In this document: piece by piece, positions 7,978 through 17,208 of the stretch
Layout: the number at the start of each line of letters is the position of its first letter
Numbering within the stretch: position 1 is the stretch's first letter
Assembly (NCBI GenBank): GCA_003144275.1
Contig: NJBF01000001.1
Location: 62,001-126,000, forward strand
Source of the DNA: Candidatus Heimdallarchaeota archaeon B3_Heim
GTDB lineage: Archaea > Asgardarchaeota > Heimdallarchaeia > Hodarchaeales > Hodarchaeaceae
Direction: 5' to 3'
DNA: 64,000 nucleotides
Program-made: the position numbers and the translations under genes
The notes under the pieces: model-generated
What the model was told of the DNA's origin: nothing
The model's database searches: none
What the model saw: the letters and a program-made list of their open reading frames with translations, nothing else

Positions 7978-9489
7978 TTGGTAAATGACTTAATTTCGAC
8001 TCTTGAAATGTCTATCGCTGATGTAAATGCAGATTATCTTGGAGTAAAAAGAATAATTTTGATGGAAAACGCTGGAAGGGGGTTAGCTGAATTTATATGG
8101 GAAATTTGTAACGAAAAATATTGTTCATCTATCGTTATTATTGCAGGGAAAGGCGGGAATGGGGGCGATGGGATGGTTGCAGCACGTCATCTCGCCAATA
8201 AAGCTAAAGTTTCTCTTTATTTAGTAGGGGCAAAAGAGGATATCAAGAAAGATTCAACCCGAAAAAATTGGAAGATTCTAGAGAATCTATCACATTCTAT
8301 TAACGTAAAGGAAGTAAGCGATCCTGTAGATTTAAATAAAATAAATATCAGTAAAAAAACAATAATTGTTGATGCACTATTTGGAACTGGAGTTCGTGGA
8401 GAAATTACTGGTCATTATTCCAAAGTTATCTCCTATATTAATTCATGCGAAACGAAAGGGGCTATTATAATATGTGTTGACACACCCTCTGGAATCAATC
8501 CGAATACTGGTCAAAAAGCCAATATTTTCGTTAAAGGTCATTATACAGCAGTTTTTCATAAACAGAAACAAGGTTTAACAGCAGAGAATTCAGGCAAAAT
8601 TAAGGTCATTTCAATTGGAATTCCTCCAGAAGCAGAATTTATTGTTGGTCCTGGAGATCTTTTGGCGCTTTCTAATAAAAAGAAATGGGTGAAAAAAGGA
8701 GATCAAGGAAAAATACTCGTCATAGGGGGAAATGAAAAATATTCTGGAGCCCCAGCTCTAGCAGCTATGGGGGCCCTACAAGCAGGTTCAGATTTAGTGA
8801 CAATAATTGCTCCTAAACACGTTTCACATGCTATTCGTTCCTACACTCCAGAGTTTATAGTCGATAGCTATCCATCCTCCCACCTAACAACTGAATCACT
8901 ACCTTTTCAACAAATGAAAGAAACTGATTCAATAGTACTAGGGCCCGGATTAGGACGTCATCCTGATACGCAAAAAGCAGTAGATAAAATTCTTAAATTC
9001 ACAAAAACACATGATATTCCATTAGTTATAGATGCAGATGCATTACATCTTATTAACCGATCTCAATTGTACTCAAAGGTTATTCTTACACCTCATGCGG
9101 GAGAGTTTGCAGTTCTAACTGGAATCACCTTACCTTCTGGTTTTTCTTCATTTTCAGAGAGATTAAATGCAGTATTAAAAGCAACTAAAGATTCTCCCGC
9201 GGTATGGCTAGTTAAGGGGCCATGGGATATCATATCTCGTTCTGAGAAGTATAAGATTAATAAATCTGGTGTACCTGAAATGTCACGTGGGGGTACTGGA
9301 GATATTCTTGCAGGTTTAACCGCAGGATTTGCAACCAAAACAAAAAATCTTTTCTATGCAGCCACGATTTCGGCATTTATTAACGGGAAAGCTGGGGAAC
9401 TTTCTCGTAGGGATTTTTCCACATCAAATTTGCTAACAAAAATACCCGAAGCACTGCAATCTAGTTGGAATTTTATCTCTGAAGATTAG
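7978..9489 (+). CDS. nnr: Bifunctional NAD(P)H-hydrate epimerase / ADP-dependent dehydratase
   Basis: A 503-residue metabolite-repair enzyme that restores damaged NAD(P)HX. The N-terminal half is the YjeF_N epimerase (AGKGGNGGDGMVAARHL, then DALFGTGVRG and DTPSGI). The C-terminal half is the ribokinase-like dehydratase (GPGLGRHP, VIDADALHLI, LTPHAGEF, and the catalytic SRGGTGDILAG loop). Full length for the family. The start is TTG at 7978. The end overlaps the convergent tbp stop by 4 bp. It marks the return to core genome after the accessory island. Confidence 0.93.
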   Translation: MVNDLISTLEMSIADVNADYLGVKRIILMENAGRGLAEFIWEICNEKYCSSIVIIAGKGGNGGDGMVAARHLANKAKVSLYLVGAKEDIKKDSTRKNWKILENLSHSINVKEVSDPVDLNKINISKKTIIVDALFGTGVRGEITGHYSKVISYINSCETKGAIIICVDTPSGINPNTGQKANIFVKGHYTAVFHKQKQGLTAENSGKIKVISIGIPPEAEFIVGPGDLLALSNKKKWVKKGDQGKILVIGGNEKYSGAPALAAMGALQAGSDLVTIIAPKHVSHAIRSYTPEFIVDSYPSSHLTTESLPFQQMKETDSIVLGPGLGRHPDTQKAVDKILKFTKTHDIPLVIDADALHLINRSQLYSKVILTPHAGEFAVLTGITLPSGFSSFSERLNAVLKATKDSPAVWLVKGPWDIISRSEKYKINKSGVPEMSRGGTGDILAGLTAGFATKTKNLFYAATISAFINGKAGELSRRDFSTSNLLTKIPEALQSSWNFISED

Positions 9490-10085
9490 TTCGAGAACTG
9501 CAAACTATCTGCTTCGAAAGCATCAATTTCCTCAAGAATTCCATATATTTTGTGGATCGATTGGTAAACATATTCTTCCTTTTTTGCACCCGTGCATACC
9601 AATTTTCCTGATTGGAAGAGAAGAAGTACTACTTTTGGTTCTTGCATTCGGTAAATTAGACCTGGAAACTGCTCAGGCTCATACATAGAATGCTCTAATA
9701 AGAGGGCCGCTAATTCAAGATTAATTCTCTTTCCAAGGGTTCCTGATGCAACAATATTCTGAACAGTTATTGTAGCTTCATGTTTCACATTGTGCCCTGC
9801 TTGCCGTAATAGTTCAGAAATGACCTCAACAGCTTCCTGGATCATTTCTACTGATTTAGCACCAGTTACAACAAGTTTTCCAGAAGAAAAAACCAGTATT
9901 GAGACTTTAGGTTTTTTGATCTTGACTACGACACCTGGAAACTGCTCAGGAATGTAAGAAACTTGGACATCTCCGGGGGGACGGCTTGCAGCTCTTTCGA
10001 GCTTAATTTTACATCGTAAATCTACTGAAGCGACTACATTTTGAACTTCAGCAAATAAATCATCTTTATTTGACTCATCTGACAT
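9486..10085 (-). CDS. tbp: TATA-box-binding protein
   Basis: General transcription factor that binds the TATA box and recruits TFB and RNA polymerase. Two direct TBP repeats are visible: about residues 10-95 (VQNVVASVDL, EQFPGVVVKIKKPKVSILVF, SGKLVVTGAKS) and 100-185 (VQNIVASGTL, EQFPGLIYRMQEPKVVLLLF, SGKLVCTGAKK). The start chosen is the ATG giving MSDES (10085), because it sits just before the first repeat as in other archaea; in-frame ATGs at 10097 and 10118 would add 4 or 11 residues. An acidic tail follows the second repeat. It is divergent from tfb across 480 bp that hold three TATAAG repeats. Confidence 0.95.
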   Translation of the reverse strand: MSDESNKDDLFAEVQNVVASVDLRCKIKLERAASRPPGDVQVSYIPEQFPGVVVKIKKPKVSILVFSSGKLVVTGAKSVEMIQEAVEVISELLRQAGHNVKHEATITVQNIVASGTLGKRINLELAALLLEHSMYEPEQFPGLIYRMQEPKVVLLLFQSGKLVCTGAKKEEYVYQSIHKIYGILEEIDAFEADSLQFSN

Positions 10086-10200
10086 GAAAATCACCATGGT
10101 AATAAAATTAAGAGCCACAATACTTTGTGAAGAAAAATTAAGGGAAAATCTATTCTTCTAAGATTATATACAGACCCTTCTACTTAGAAAAAACTAAACT

Positions 10201-10225
10201 TATAAGCATTTATAAGGTTTATAAG
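10201..10225. promoter_or_regulatory. Three TATAAG repeats in the tbp-tfb intergenic region
   Basis: TATAAG occurs at 10201, 10211 and 10220, about one helical turn apart, within a 30-bp block CTTATAAGC...TTTATAAGG...TTTATAAGC. The block lies 116 bp upstream of the tbp start and about 340 bp from tfb. These look like tandem TATA-type boxes. Being next to tbp itself, they could serve autoregulation, which is inference. The rest of the 10086-10566 gap is AT-rich with no gene seen. Another TATA-like stretch, TTATTTAAAAG, lies at about 10504-10514 before tfb. Confidence 0.4.
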
Positions 10226-10566
10226 CTAAGTTCAATTTTTTTCTGGAAAGTTTCCGAATGAATGCTTGGTAAACTGACTTTCCTATATTGAAACTAGGTT
10301 ATTAATTTTCAAATGATATGAATTATTACTTTAAATATTCTCTGTTGGTAAAATTATAGATACAAATAGATTTTCTAAAGAACAGCTTGTTTATAGAAAA
10401 AGACTTAGGAGATCAGGAGATCCTTCCTGTAGATTTCAATACTCAGAGAAATTTTCTTCCGATTTTAGCAAAAATACCTAAGAAATCGATTTCTTTTCCA
10501 ATACTTATTTAAAAGCCTATCCATTATATAAAACCCATTCGAGGTTTCAACTGGAGGGCAAGTTGT

Positions 10567-11505
10567 TTGACGCCACCTGAACAAAAATGTCCCGAATGCG
10601 GTAGTAACGATATTGTAATGGACATGACAAAAGGCACTTCAATTTGTGCATCATGTGGACTTGTTATAGATTTACAAATCGATTTAGGTCCAGAGTGGCG
10701 AGCTTATAATTCAACTGAACTTCAAGAACGCGCTCGAGCAGGAGGCCCCATCACTCCGCTTAAAGCGGAAATGGGTTTACGAACTCAAATCGGAAATATT
10801 AGAAAAGATATTTCAGGAAGGACTCTTCCATTTTCTTCACAAACTAAGTATAGACGGCTTTCTCGAATTGATAACCGAACAAGAAAATCAGAAATCAGAA
10901 ATTTACGCTTTGCCTTAAAGGAATTAAAACGAATTAAAAGTCAACTTGAACTACCAGAAGATGTGGCTGAAATGGGAGCCATGATATATCGTAAAGCACT
11001 GAAAAAAAACCTAATTCGCGGGCGTTCGATTGATGGGATGATCGCAGCCAGTTTGTACCTTGCCTGTCGAAAAAAGAAACTCCCCCAAACATTAAAAGAT
11101 ATCGCTTCAGTATCTAATATCTCTTCCAAAGAATTAGGCAGATGTATAAGAATTATTCTTCAAAAATTAGATTTAAAAGTTAGTCCAAGCGATTATTCCG
11201 CGTTGGTTCATCGTCTTGGAATTAGTCTTCGTGTTACCATGAGAGCTCGTCGACAGGCCGTAAAAATATTAAATATTGCGCGATTACGAGGAGCTACGGT
11301 TGGTAAAAATCCAATGAGCCTAGCAGCTGCATCACTATATATCGCAACTATACAAACTGGTGAGCGCCGTACACAACAAGAAATCGCTACGGCCGCCAAA
11401 ATTACTCCTGTTACAATCAGAAATCGTTTCAAAGAATTAGTAAAGATTATTGATGCTGAGTCGTCGAAGGATGGTCATGATCCTCTTCAATCTTTACTTG
11501 TTTAG
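10567..11505 (+). CDS. tfb: Transcription initiation factor TFB (TFIIB homologue)
   Basis: A 312-residue factor that bridges TBP and RNA polymerase. The N-terminal zinc ribbon has CPECGSND and CASCGLV (residues 7-31). The B-reader/linker includes GPEWRAY and the segment to residue 100. Two cyclin-like repeats follow at about residues 115-205 (IAASLYLACRKKKLPQTLKD) and 215-300 (LAAASLYIATIQTGERRTQQ). The start is TTG at 10567, 10 bp after GGAGG at 10553-10557, because no ATG lies before the zinc ribbon. Complete and unremarkable. Confidence 0.95.
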   Translation: MTPPEQKCPECGSNDIVMDMTKGTSICASCGLVIDLQIDLGPEWRAYNSTELQERARAGGPITPLKAEMGLRTQIGNIRKDISGRTLPFSSQTKYRRLSRIDNRTRKSEIRNLRFALKELKRIKSQLELPEDVAEMGAMIYRKALKKNLIRGRSIDGMIAASLYLACRKKKLPQTLKDIASVSNISSKELGRCIRIILQKLDLKVSPSDYSALVHRLGISLRVTMRARRQAVKILNIARLRGATVGKNPMSLAAASLYIATIQTGERRTQQEIATAAKITPVTIRNRFKELVKIIDAESSKDGHDPLQSLLV

Positions 11506-11527
11506 AAGGATAAAATAGAATACGATT

Positions 11528-12229
11528 TTATGATACATCTTCAACCGAAGATACTATTCCATCCTTAATGTGGAAGATTCTATTTGCCTCTTTTGCAATA
11601 TTGGAATCGTGAGTAACAAGAATCAAGGTTTGATTTTCAGTTTTATTTACTTCTTTCAGCAAACTCAATACAGATTGTCCCGATTCCGTATCCAAATCTC
11701 CAGTAGGCTCATCAGCTAATAATATTGTTGGCTTGTTGGCAAGGGAACGCGCGATTGCGACTCTTTGACGTTCTCCTCCACTTAACTCATCTGGTTTATG
11801 ATCTTTGCGCCTCAACAGATCCACTTTTTCGAGTAATTCTGTTGCTCTTTTCACGCGTTTATCCTTTGGTATTCCTGCTATTAACATTGGTAATTCGACG
11901 TTTTCTAATGCCGTCAGGACGGGAAGTAAATTATAAAACTGAAATATAAATCCTACACTTTTTCGTCTAATTTCTGTAAGTTGTTGTTCGCTTGCTCTAG
12001 AGATATCGCTTCCTTCAAGTAAAACTTGTCCAGAGGACGGATTATCTAATGAACCAATAATATTGAGAAGGGTTGTCTTCCCACAGCCGCTAGGACCCAT
12101 TATGGAGATCATCTCTCCCCTGTTTATTTTCATATTAATACCTCTCAAAGCATCGACCCTCACTTCTCCTAAGATGTAAGATTTCCTTAGATTTCTACAT
12201 TCAACAACTATATCTTGACCTGATGCCAT
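11528..12229 (-). CDS. ABC transporter ATP-binding protein, LolD/MacB type
   Basis: A 233-residue ATPase with Walker A (GPSGCGKTTL), Q-loop (FIFQFYNLLPVLTALENV), signature (LSGGERQRVAIARSL), Walker B (ILLADEPTGDLD) and the switch His (VTHD). The EPTGDLDTESG block is typical of the LolD/MacB/FtsE branch that energises export of lipoproteins, peptides or drugs. No permease gene lies beside it, so its membrane partner must be encoded elsewhere. It is convergent with tfb, with 22 bp between the stops. Confidence 0.9.
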   Translation of the reverse strand: MASGQDIVVECRNLRKSYILGEVRVDALRGINMKINRGEMISIMGPSGCGKTTLLNIIGSLDNPSSGQVLLEGSDISRASEQQLTEIRRKSVGFIFQFYNLLPVLTALENVELPMLIAGIPKDKRVKRATELLEKVDLLRRKDHKPDELSGGERQRVAIARSLANKPTILLADEPTGDLDTESGQSVLSLLKEVNKTENQTLILVTHDSNIAKEANRIFHIKDGIVSSVEDVS

Positions 12230-12477
12230 TTAAACCGCCTTCAACTACTTTTTTAATTCAAATAATATTGTACAGTAGATTAATTGGTCAAGGGAGCGAT
12301 TCAATTACGAGTTATTAACATTTTTATGAAGGAAAGAAATTTATTATCTCGTTACAACCAAATTCCTACGATCTGACAATTCAAGTCATCATATAATAAG
12401 TATTGAAAACTTGTCGTTAGAATAAGGGCTTATCGGGGTAAAAACTTTATAAAAAAACAAGAGAGACTTTTCTTTTA

Positions 12478-12915
12478 ATGACAAAAATTGATTCGACAGT
12501 AGAAAAATTACTAGAAAGACCAATGGCAAAAAATATCATGAAACTACTTGCTGACGAGGATCTTTCCATACCTCAAATAGTAAAAAAAATGCAGAGCTCA
12601 GATATTCAAACAATTGTTGCGTTTTTTGCTGAATTACAGCATTTTGGACTAATCGAACTAACTGATCTATCTTCGAGAAAATCAGTAGAAAATAAACAAG
12701 AAAAATCTCAGAATTTACTTGATTTTGAAATTTTAGCTCCAAGAGCGACTCAGTTCCCTCCATTAGGAATTTCTGTTAAGGAATATAATCTGCTATGGGA
12801 TGATTTTTCAAGAGATAATGGTCAAATCAACCTTCAACAGCTAGAAAACTTAACTTTTACCGTTCCTAGCAATTTAAAACATCTTTTTAAAACTGAAAAG
12901 CCAAGCAATATTTAG
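12478..12915 (+). CDS. Small winged-helix-like protein
   Basis: A 145-residue protein. Residues 1-60 read as a winged-helix DNA-binding domain (LLERPMAKNIMKLLADEDLS, IPQIVKKMQSSDIQTIVAFF, then AELQHFGLIEL as the wing). The rest is unlike anything I know. An A/T-rich TATA-like element (CTTTATAAAA, about 12444-12453) lies 24-34 bp before the ATG, which suggests a leaderless transcript. Same strand as the winged-helix-rich gene that follows 166 bp later. Possibly a transcription regulator; target unknown. Confidence 0.6.
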   Translation: MTKIDSTVEKLLERPMAKNIMKLLADEDLSIPQIVKKMQSSDIQTIVAFFAELQHFGLIELTDLSSRKSVENKQEKSQNLLDFEILAPRATQFPPLGISVKEYNLLWDDFSRDNGQINLQQLENLTFTVPSNLKHLFKTEKPSNI

Positions 12916-13081
12916 GAATAATCGAAATTATTCCCCTATTAGTATTTCTGATAGATGAAACTCATCTCTTCATGAAGGAAATTAAGAAAAGTTTTTCACT
13001 ATTAGTTAATTTAGCTCCTAACGGCATTAAATTTTTACTCTTTCAATCTTGGGGTTAATCTTGATATATAAAAGGAAATAA

Positions 13082-14737
13082 ATGATAATGTTCAGACAAA
13101 ACGCTGTTTTAAATGATTTTGTGAACTTTCTAAAAGCGCGTGGTAGATTTCGAGATATTGAATTTATCGATAATAGTGTTCATGCGACTCCACGAATTCC
13201 AGATTTTCCTTCGATTATATTTTATATTGAAGAAACACGTTCTGAACCAAAACAACAACTATACGTTCTTGAAATCCATGGTAATGAATCGAGTGTCATG
13301 AATCGGGAAATTCGAGAATTTTTTAGTCTGAATAAATTGAATGTTCAGAAAATTCGCTCGAAATTTCATTTGAAAACGGATACTGAGGATGGTATCATTT
13401 GTGAAGTTACAGGAATTGGTTCCTCATTTGATTCTTTTTCTGACCAAATGCAAGAATTATTTAGTACCGCTCAAGTAGTACTAGAAAAAACACAAAAAAC
13501 CTTATTTTTTGGTTCAGAATCAGAAAAAAAGGAAATTATCAAGCCTAAAAGACCATCACAGATATCAAATTTATCAAAAATTATAACCAAACAAAATGAA
13601 CCTACAATTTCACCAGTAATGCCTGCTATTAGATCCAAACCTTCTCCTGAAACAACTACAACAAATTCTGAGCGGATGAAACATTCTCCTGTTAAGAATG
13701 AAATGGAAAATTCAACATCAACCGAACGCCCAACGGACGACCCCCGATCAGTTGAGGAAACCAATACACCCCGAGACATTGTCTATATTGAGAAAGAAGG
13801 AGAAAATTTTAATGAGGAAGATTTGTTTAAACCACCACCTACTAGAGAGATCAAATCCGTCCCCGATAATCAGGATCCTGAAGGGGATTCATTTCGGATG
13901 GAACCTCCCGATAAATCTTACTCGAACGATGTCGTCCCATATTTAAAACAAACAACTGGATTATTTAGAAAGGATAACTGGGAAGAAGATCTTCCAACAG
14001 AAATAGAGATGGAAATCCTAGACCGTACCTTCGCTCGAATAAAGCATCGAACAAAACCTGAAATCTTAGCTAAGGATTTAGATATCCCAATAGAGGAAGC
14101 AGAGAAACATTTGAGGAATTTAATCTCTAAAGGACTTCTCAGAACTCAAGTTGGTTGGTTTATTATAAAGAAGAGCCATTTGCCTTTCTTTAAGAAGACT
14201 TTTTCAGATTCAAATCGAAAAAAGAAAAAGAAAAAATCTCCTCGAATCTCTCGGACTGGTGAAGGTCTCACTTCAGAAGAAATAGCAACGATAAAAGCAA
14301 TTAAATCAAGGCCAAATCTGAAGGCGCAATCAAACTTGTTAACTCGTCCAACTGGATTAAAACAGAGCATTTTAAAGGAAGTTTTACGAAATTTAGTAGA
14401 CAAAGGAATCCTTAGAGTGTCCTATGGATGGTACATTCTTAAAGATAAACATATTTTAGAACAAAAGAGAGGAAGTCTAAGTTCAGATACTTCCACTCCT
14501 CCAACACCTGATTTAAAGATCCCGAAGGGGTTTAAACTTTCAGATTCAGAAATCCAGGTCATTCAGGCATTATTACAACGCCCTCAATATAAAGCACAAT
14601 CAAATCTCCTAACCTCTGAAGTCAAATTATCAAAAGACCAGATTAAACAAGTTCTTAGAGACCTTGTAGAAAAGGATATCTGTAAGGTAACTTATGGATG
14701 GTACACTTTAAAGAATCCTGACCATTTCTTAACATAA
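13082..14737 (+). CDS. Protein with three C-terminal winged-helix repeats
   Basis: A 551-residue protein of unknown function. Residues 1-140 form an alpha/beta domain (IIFYIEETRS, LYVLEIHGNESS) that I cannot place. Residues 150-310 are Pro/Thr/Glu/Ser-rich and probably disordered. Three related winged-helix units follow at about 325-375, 395-460 and 480-551. The last two are close repeats, sharing KAQSNLLT and ending in V(S/T)YGWY with a Leu-Lys pair. Such repeats suggest DNA or RNA binding, or a scaffold. It may work with the small winged-helix gene upstream. Confidence 0.65.
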   Translation: MIMFRQNAVLNDFVNFLKARGRFRDIEFIDNSVHATPRIPDFPSIIFYIEETRSEPKQQLYVLEIHGNESSVMNREIREFFSLNKLNVQKIRSKFHLKTDTEDGIICEVTGIGSSFDSFSDQMQELFSTAQVVLEKTQKTLFFGSESEKKEIIKPKRPSQISNLSKIITKQNEPTISPVMPAIRSKPSPETTTTNSERMKHSPVKNEMENSTSTERPTDDPRSVEETNTPRDIVYIEKEGENFNEEDLFKPPPTREIKSVPDNQDPEGDSFRMEPPDKSYSNDVVPYLKQTTGLFRKDNWEEDLPTEIEMEILDRTFARIKHRTKPEILAKDLDIPIEEAEKHLRNLISKGLLRTQVGWFIIKKSHLPFFKKTFSDSNRKKKKKKSPRISRTGEGLTSEEIATIKAIKSRPNLKAQSNLLTRPTGLKQSILKEVLRNLVDKGILRVSYGWYILKDKHILEQKRGSLSSDTSTPPTPDLKIPKGFKLSDSEIQVIQALLQRPQYKAQSNLLTSEVKLSKDQIKQVLRDLVEKDICKVTYGWYTLKNPDHFLT

Positions 14738-14970
14738 GAAGAAGTGATTATTCAACCTGAAGGACTGTACTAGTAAGAAGATTAACTTTCTGATCTTCTT
14801 TGTGTTGTATGCTAGCCATGTTATTCGATAAACGAAAAACAATTGTTTTAATGATCTGTTCTTTTTGGATAATTGGTTTACCTATCAAAATTCTCTCAGC
14901 ATACAAAATAAAATATAAATTCACACACCAACGATCATAATTAGAGATAGAGGAATGGAAGTGCTCTGAA

Positions 14971-15744
14971 ATGACTAGTAATACTGAATTATCTAAAGAT
15001 CCTACTGAACAGCAATCAAAAGAGGAGAATATTCCATTAAAAACAGAAAATACCCCCTCTCCAAAACGTTTTCATAATGATAAATTAATGATTTCAACTC
15101 TACTGATTGCAACTCTTATAACAATTCTTATTTACACGGTTCCAGATTGGGTTTTTTTGGAAATACCAACACGTAATATTATAAGTGAAATACTTGCCTT
15201 TATCGGAATTGAAAATATACTAATACCAAACTTGGATCCACAATACAGTTCAGTAATTCCAGATTTTTTAAGAGGTGGAGAATTTCCCTTTCTTGAAGCA
15301 ACCACACAAACGCCAGGAATTCACATTCCATCTACAAATGGCGATTATTGGATAGTTAAAGCATGTACAGGTATGCAAGCAGGAGGATTGCTCTTAGCTA
15401 TCATCATGATCACTGAAGCTACCTGGAAAGCTAAGATACGCGCAAGTACTGCATTCTTCATTGCATTATTTATAGGAAACACATTACGAATCACATTCCA
15501 TCTCTGGTGTGTATCATTCTTAGTTACGCAATTCAATATGGATTCTGAAACGGCATTTTATTGGGCCCATGATGTTTCATCCAAAGTAATTGGTTTTTTT
15601 GGTACCATCTTCTTTGCTTTACTCATTGAAAAAATGGATGTTCCTATCATTGATCAGTTTGCAGATTGGCTTGACTGGATGTGGTGGAGATTGGAAAACG
15701 GTTTCTTATTTTTCAAAGGATTGATCGTATCTGATAACAATTAA
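14971..15744 (+). CDS. Archaeosortase/exosortase-family transpeptidase
   Basis: A 257-residue multi-pass membrane protein with the catalytic triad of the exosortase/archaeosortase family: Cys in KACTGMQAGGLL (about residue 131), Arg in GNTLRITFHLW (about residue 173) and His in YWAHDVSSKVIGF (about residue 194). These enzymes cut a C-terminal sorting signal on secreted proteins and attach them to a lipid in the membrane. The N-terminal 35 residues are hydrophilic, and about 6 membrane segments follow. No substrate with a clear sorting tail was seen in the window. The start is the ATG at 14971. Confidence 0.85.
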   Translation: MTSNTELSKDPTEQQSKEENIPLKTENTPSPKRFHNDKLMISTLLIATLITILIYTVPDWVFLEIPTRNIISEILAFIGIENILIPNLDPQYSSVIPDFLRGGEFPFLEATTQTPGIHIPSTNGDYWIVKACTGMQAGGLLLAIIMITEATWKAKIRASTAFFIALFIGNTLRITFHLWCVSFLVTQFNMDSETAFYWAHDVSSKVIGFFGTIFFALLIEKMDVPIIDQFADWLDWMWWRLENGFLFFKGLIVSDNN

Positions 15745-15966
15745 CATTTCCAGTCGTAAAAAAATTGAACTAATTGAAGTATATTTTACATTCGGATTTT
15801 TTTTAGCTTGATTTTAATTTGTATTTTCTTCTATTTTGGTTTGGGAAATTTCAGTTATCTCTCATAGATAGTAATCCCGATGTAAAACTTCTTAAGTAAA
15901 TCTGGATTGAGATTACTTGTAACGTTGATCAAATCAATCTAGGCATTTATGACAGGAGCTTAGAAT

Positions 15967-16143
15967 ATGAGTGTTAGAAAACAAAAAAAACGTGATGATT
16001 CTCCGATGCCTGCCACTGGCGCAGGATTAATTAGGTTTTATTCCGAATCGGATTCACCAGGGTTAAAAATCGGCCCTTATTGGACTGTTGGAATAGCGAT
16101 CGCATTTGTAGGACTAATTCTTATCCTAAATTTATTCCAATAA
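15967..16143 (+). CDS. Preprotein translocase subunit Sec61-beta (SecG-type)
   Basis: A 58-residue single-pass membrane protein, small enough to be missed by length cut-offs. It has the conserved archaeal Sec61-beta block PMPATGAGLIRFYSESD then GLKIGPYW, followed by one hydrophobic helix (VGIAIAFVGLILILNLF) and a short end. It is the small accessory subunit of the SecYE protein-conducting channel. The basic N-terminus (SVRKQKKRDD) is cytosolic. It lies between the archaeosortase and the CBS gene, so two secretion-related genes are adjacent. Confidence 0.93.
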   Translation: MSVRKQKKRDDSPMPATGAGLIRFYSESDSPGLKIGPYWTVGIAIAFVGLILILNLFQ

Positions 16144-16208
16144 CAACAGATAATACATTTTTTGTCGAGTTTCTTTCTACATAATTCTTTAAACTAACCA
16201 AATAAAAT

Positions 16209-17111
16209 ATGAATTGGCTGAATATAATGAAAGACAAGATTCCCCTTTCTGAGATAATGACTAAAAAAGATGATCTTGTTACAATGAGAATTCCTGGTAA
16301 CAGAGATTTATTAATTGAAGCCATTCGTAAAACAGGTTTAAGTGTCTATCCTGTTCTGAGAAAAGAATCAGATGAATTAGTAGGAATTGTATCTAGATCA
16401 GATTTATTCAGAAATCCAGATGAAACACAATTATCCTTACTTATGAAAAGAGACGTTATCACATTAAAGTCAAGTAACTATGTAATTGATGCTGCAAGGA
16501 TTTATGAGGAAAATGTTTTCCAGAGAATTCCCATAGTCGATGATAATGATGATAAAATCTTAATAGGCTTAATCGCACGAAATGATATTATTAAGAAAGT
16601 AGTCCTTAAAGCTAAAATTCAATTGGACGTTAAAAACTACTTTAATCCAAATGTTACAACAATATGGGAACAAACACCAGTGAATATCGCAGCGATGATC
16701 CTTCGTGTTAGCCATCAAAAGGGACTTCCTGTTCTAAATGAATCTGGTATGACAGGAATTATTTCGCAGAATGATTTTCTCAAAGTAGCAGAAATATTAG
16801 ATTCCCAAAGTACAAGTCGGACAGGTCATGGTGCTGAAAATGATGCTTCATCTTGGGATAGTGAATCTATTTTGATTATTGGTTCCAAAACTCTCACTCT
16901 TCCACGTAACATGAAAGTATGTGATATTATGGAAAGAAATGTCGAAGTATGTTATACTGGAACCACTATTCATGAAGTTACTAAGAAAATGGTTCAGAAA
17001 AATCTTGATCAGATGCCTGTGGTAAATGTAAGTGGCGAAATCTTAGGAATAATCAATACTCGGGATATAATTCGAGCGTATGTTCACGGGTATGACAAAA
17101 TAAAAAGTTGA
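16209..17111 (+). CDS. Protein with four CBS domains
   Basis: A 300-residue protein made of four CBS motifs as two Bateman modules. The units run at about residues 10-65 (LSEIMTKKDDLVTM, LVGIVSRSDLFR), 75-135 (LIGLIARNDIIKK), 140-200 (MTGIISQNDFLKVA) and 232-295 (VCDIMERNVEVCY, ILGIINTRDIIRAY). CBS modules usually bind adenine nucleotides and regulate partner proteins. No catalytic domain is attached. It may start at the internal Met (MKDKIPL). The regulated partner is not evident from context. Confidence 0.88.
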   Translation: MNWLNIMKDKIPLSEIMTKKDDLVTMRIPGNRDLLIEAIRKTGLSVYPVLRKESDELVGIVSRSDLFRNPDETQLSLLMKRDVITLKSSNYVIDAARIYEENVFQRIPIVDDNDDKILIGLIARNDIIKKVVLKAKIQLDVKNYFNPNVTTIWEQTPVNIAAMILRVSHQKGLPVLNESGMTGIISQNDFLKVAEILDSQSTSRTGHGAENDASSWDSESILIIGSKTLTLPRNMKVCDIMERNVEVCYTGTTIHEVTKKMVQKNLDQMPVVNVSGEILGIINTRDIIRAYVHGYDKIKS

Positions 17112-17208
17112 TTTTTCTAATTAACTAAATATGGTGAGATTTGACCAGTACTAATATCTACTTTCATCTCAAACCAAAAATCACAATTACTGAAGTTAGA
17201 GGTTTATT

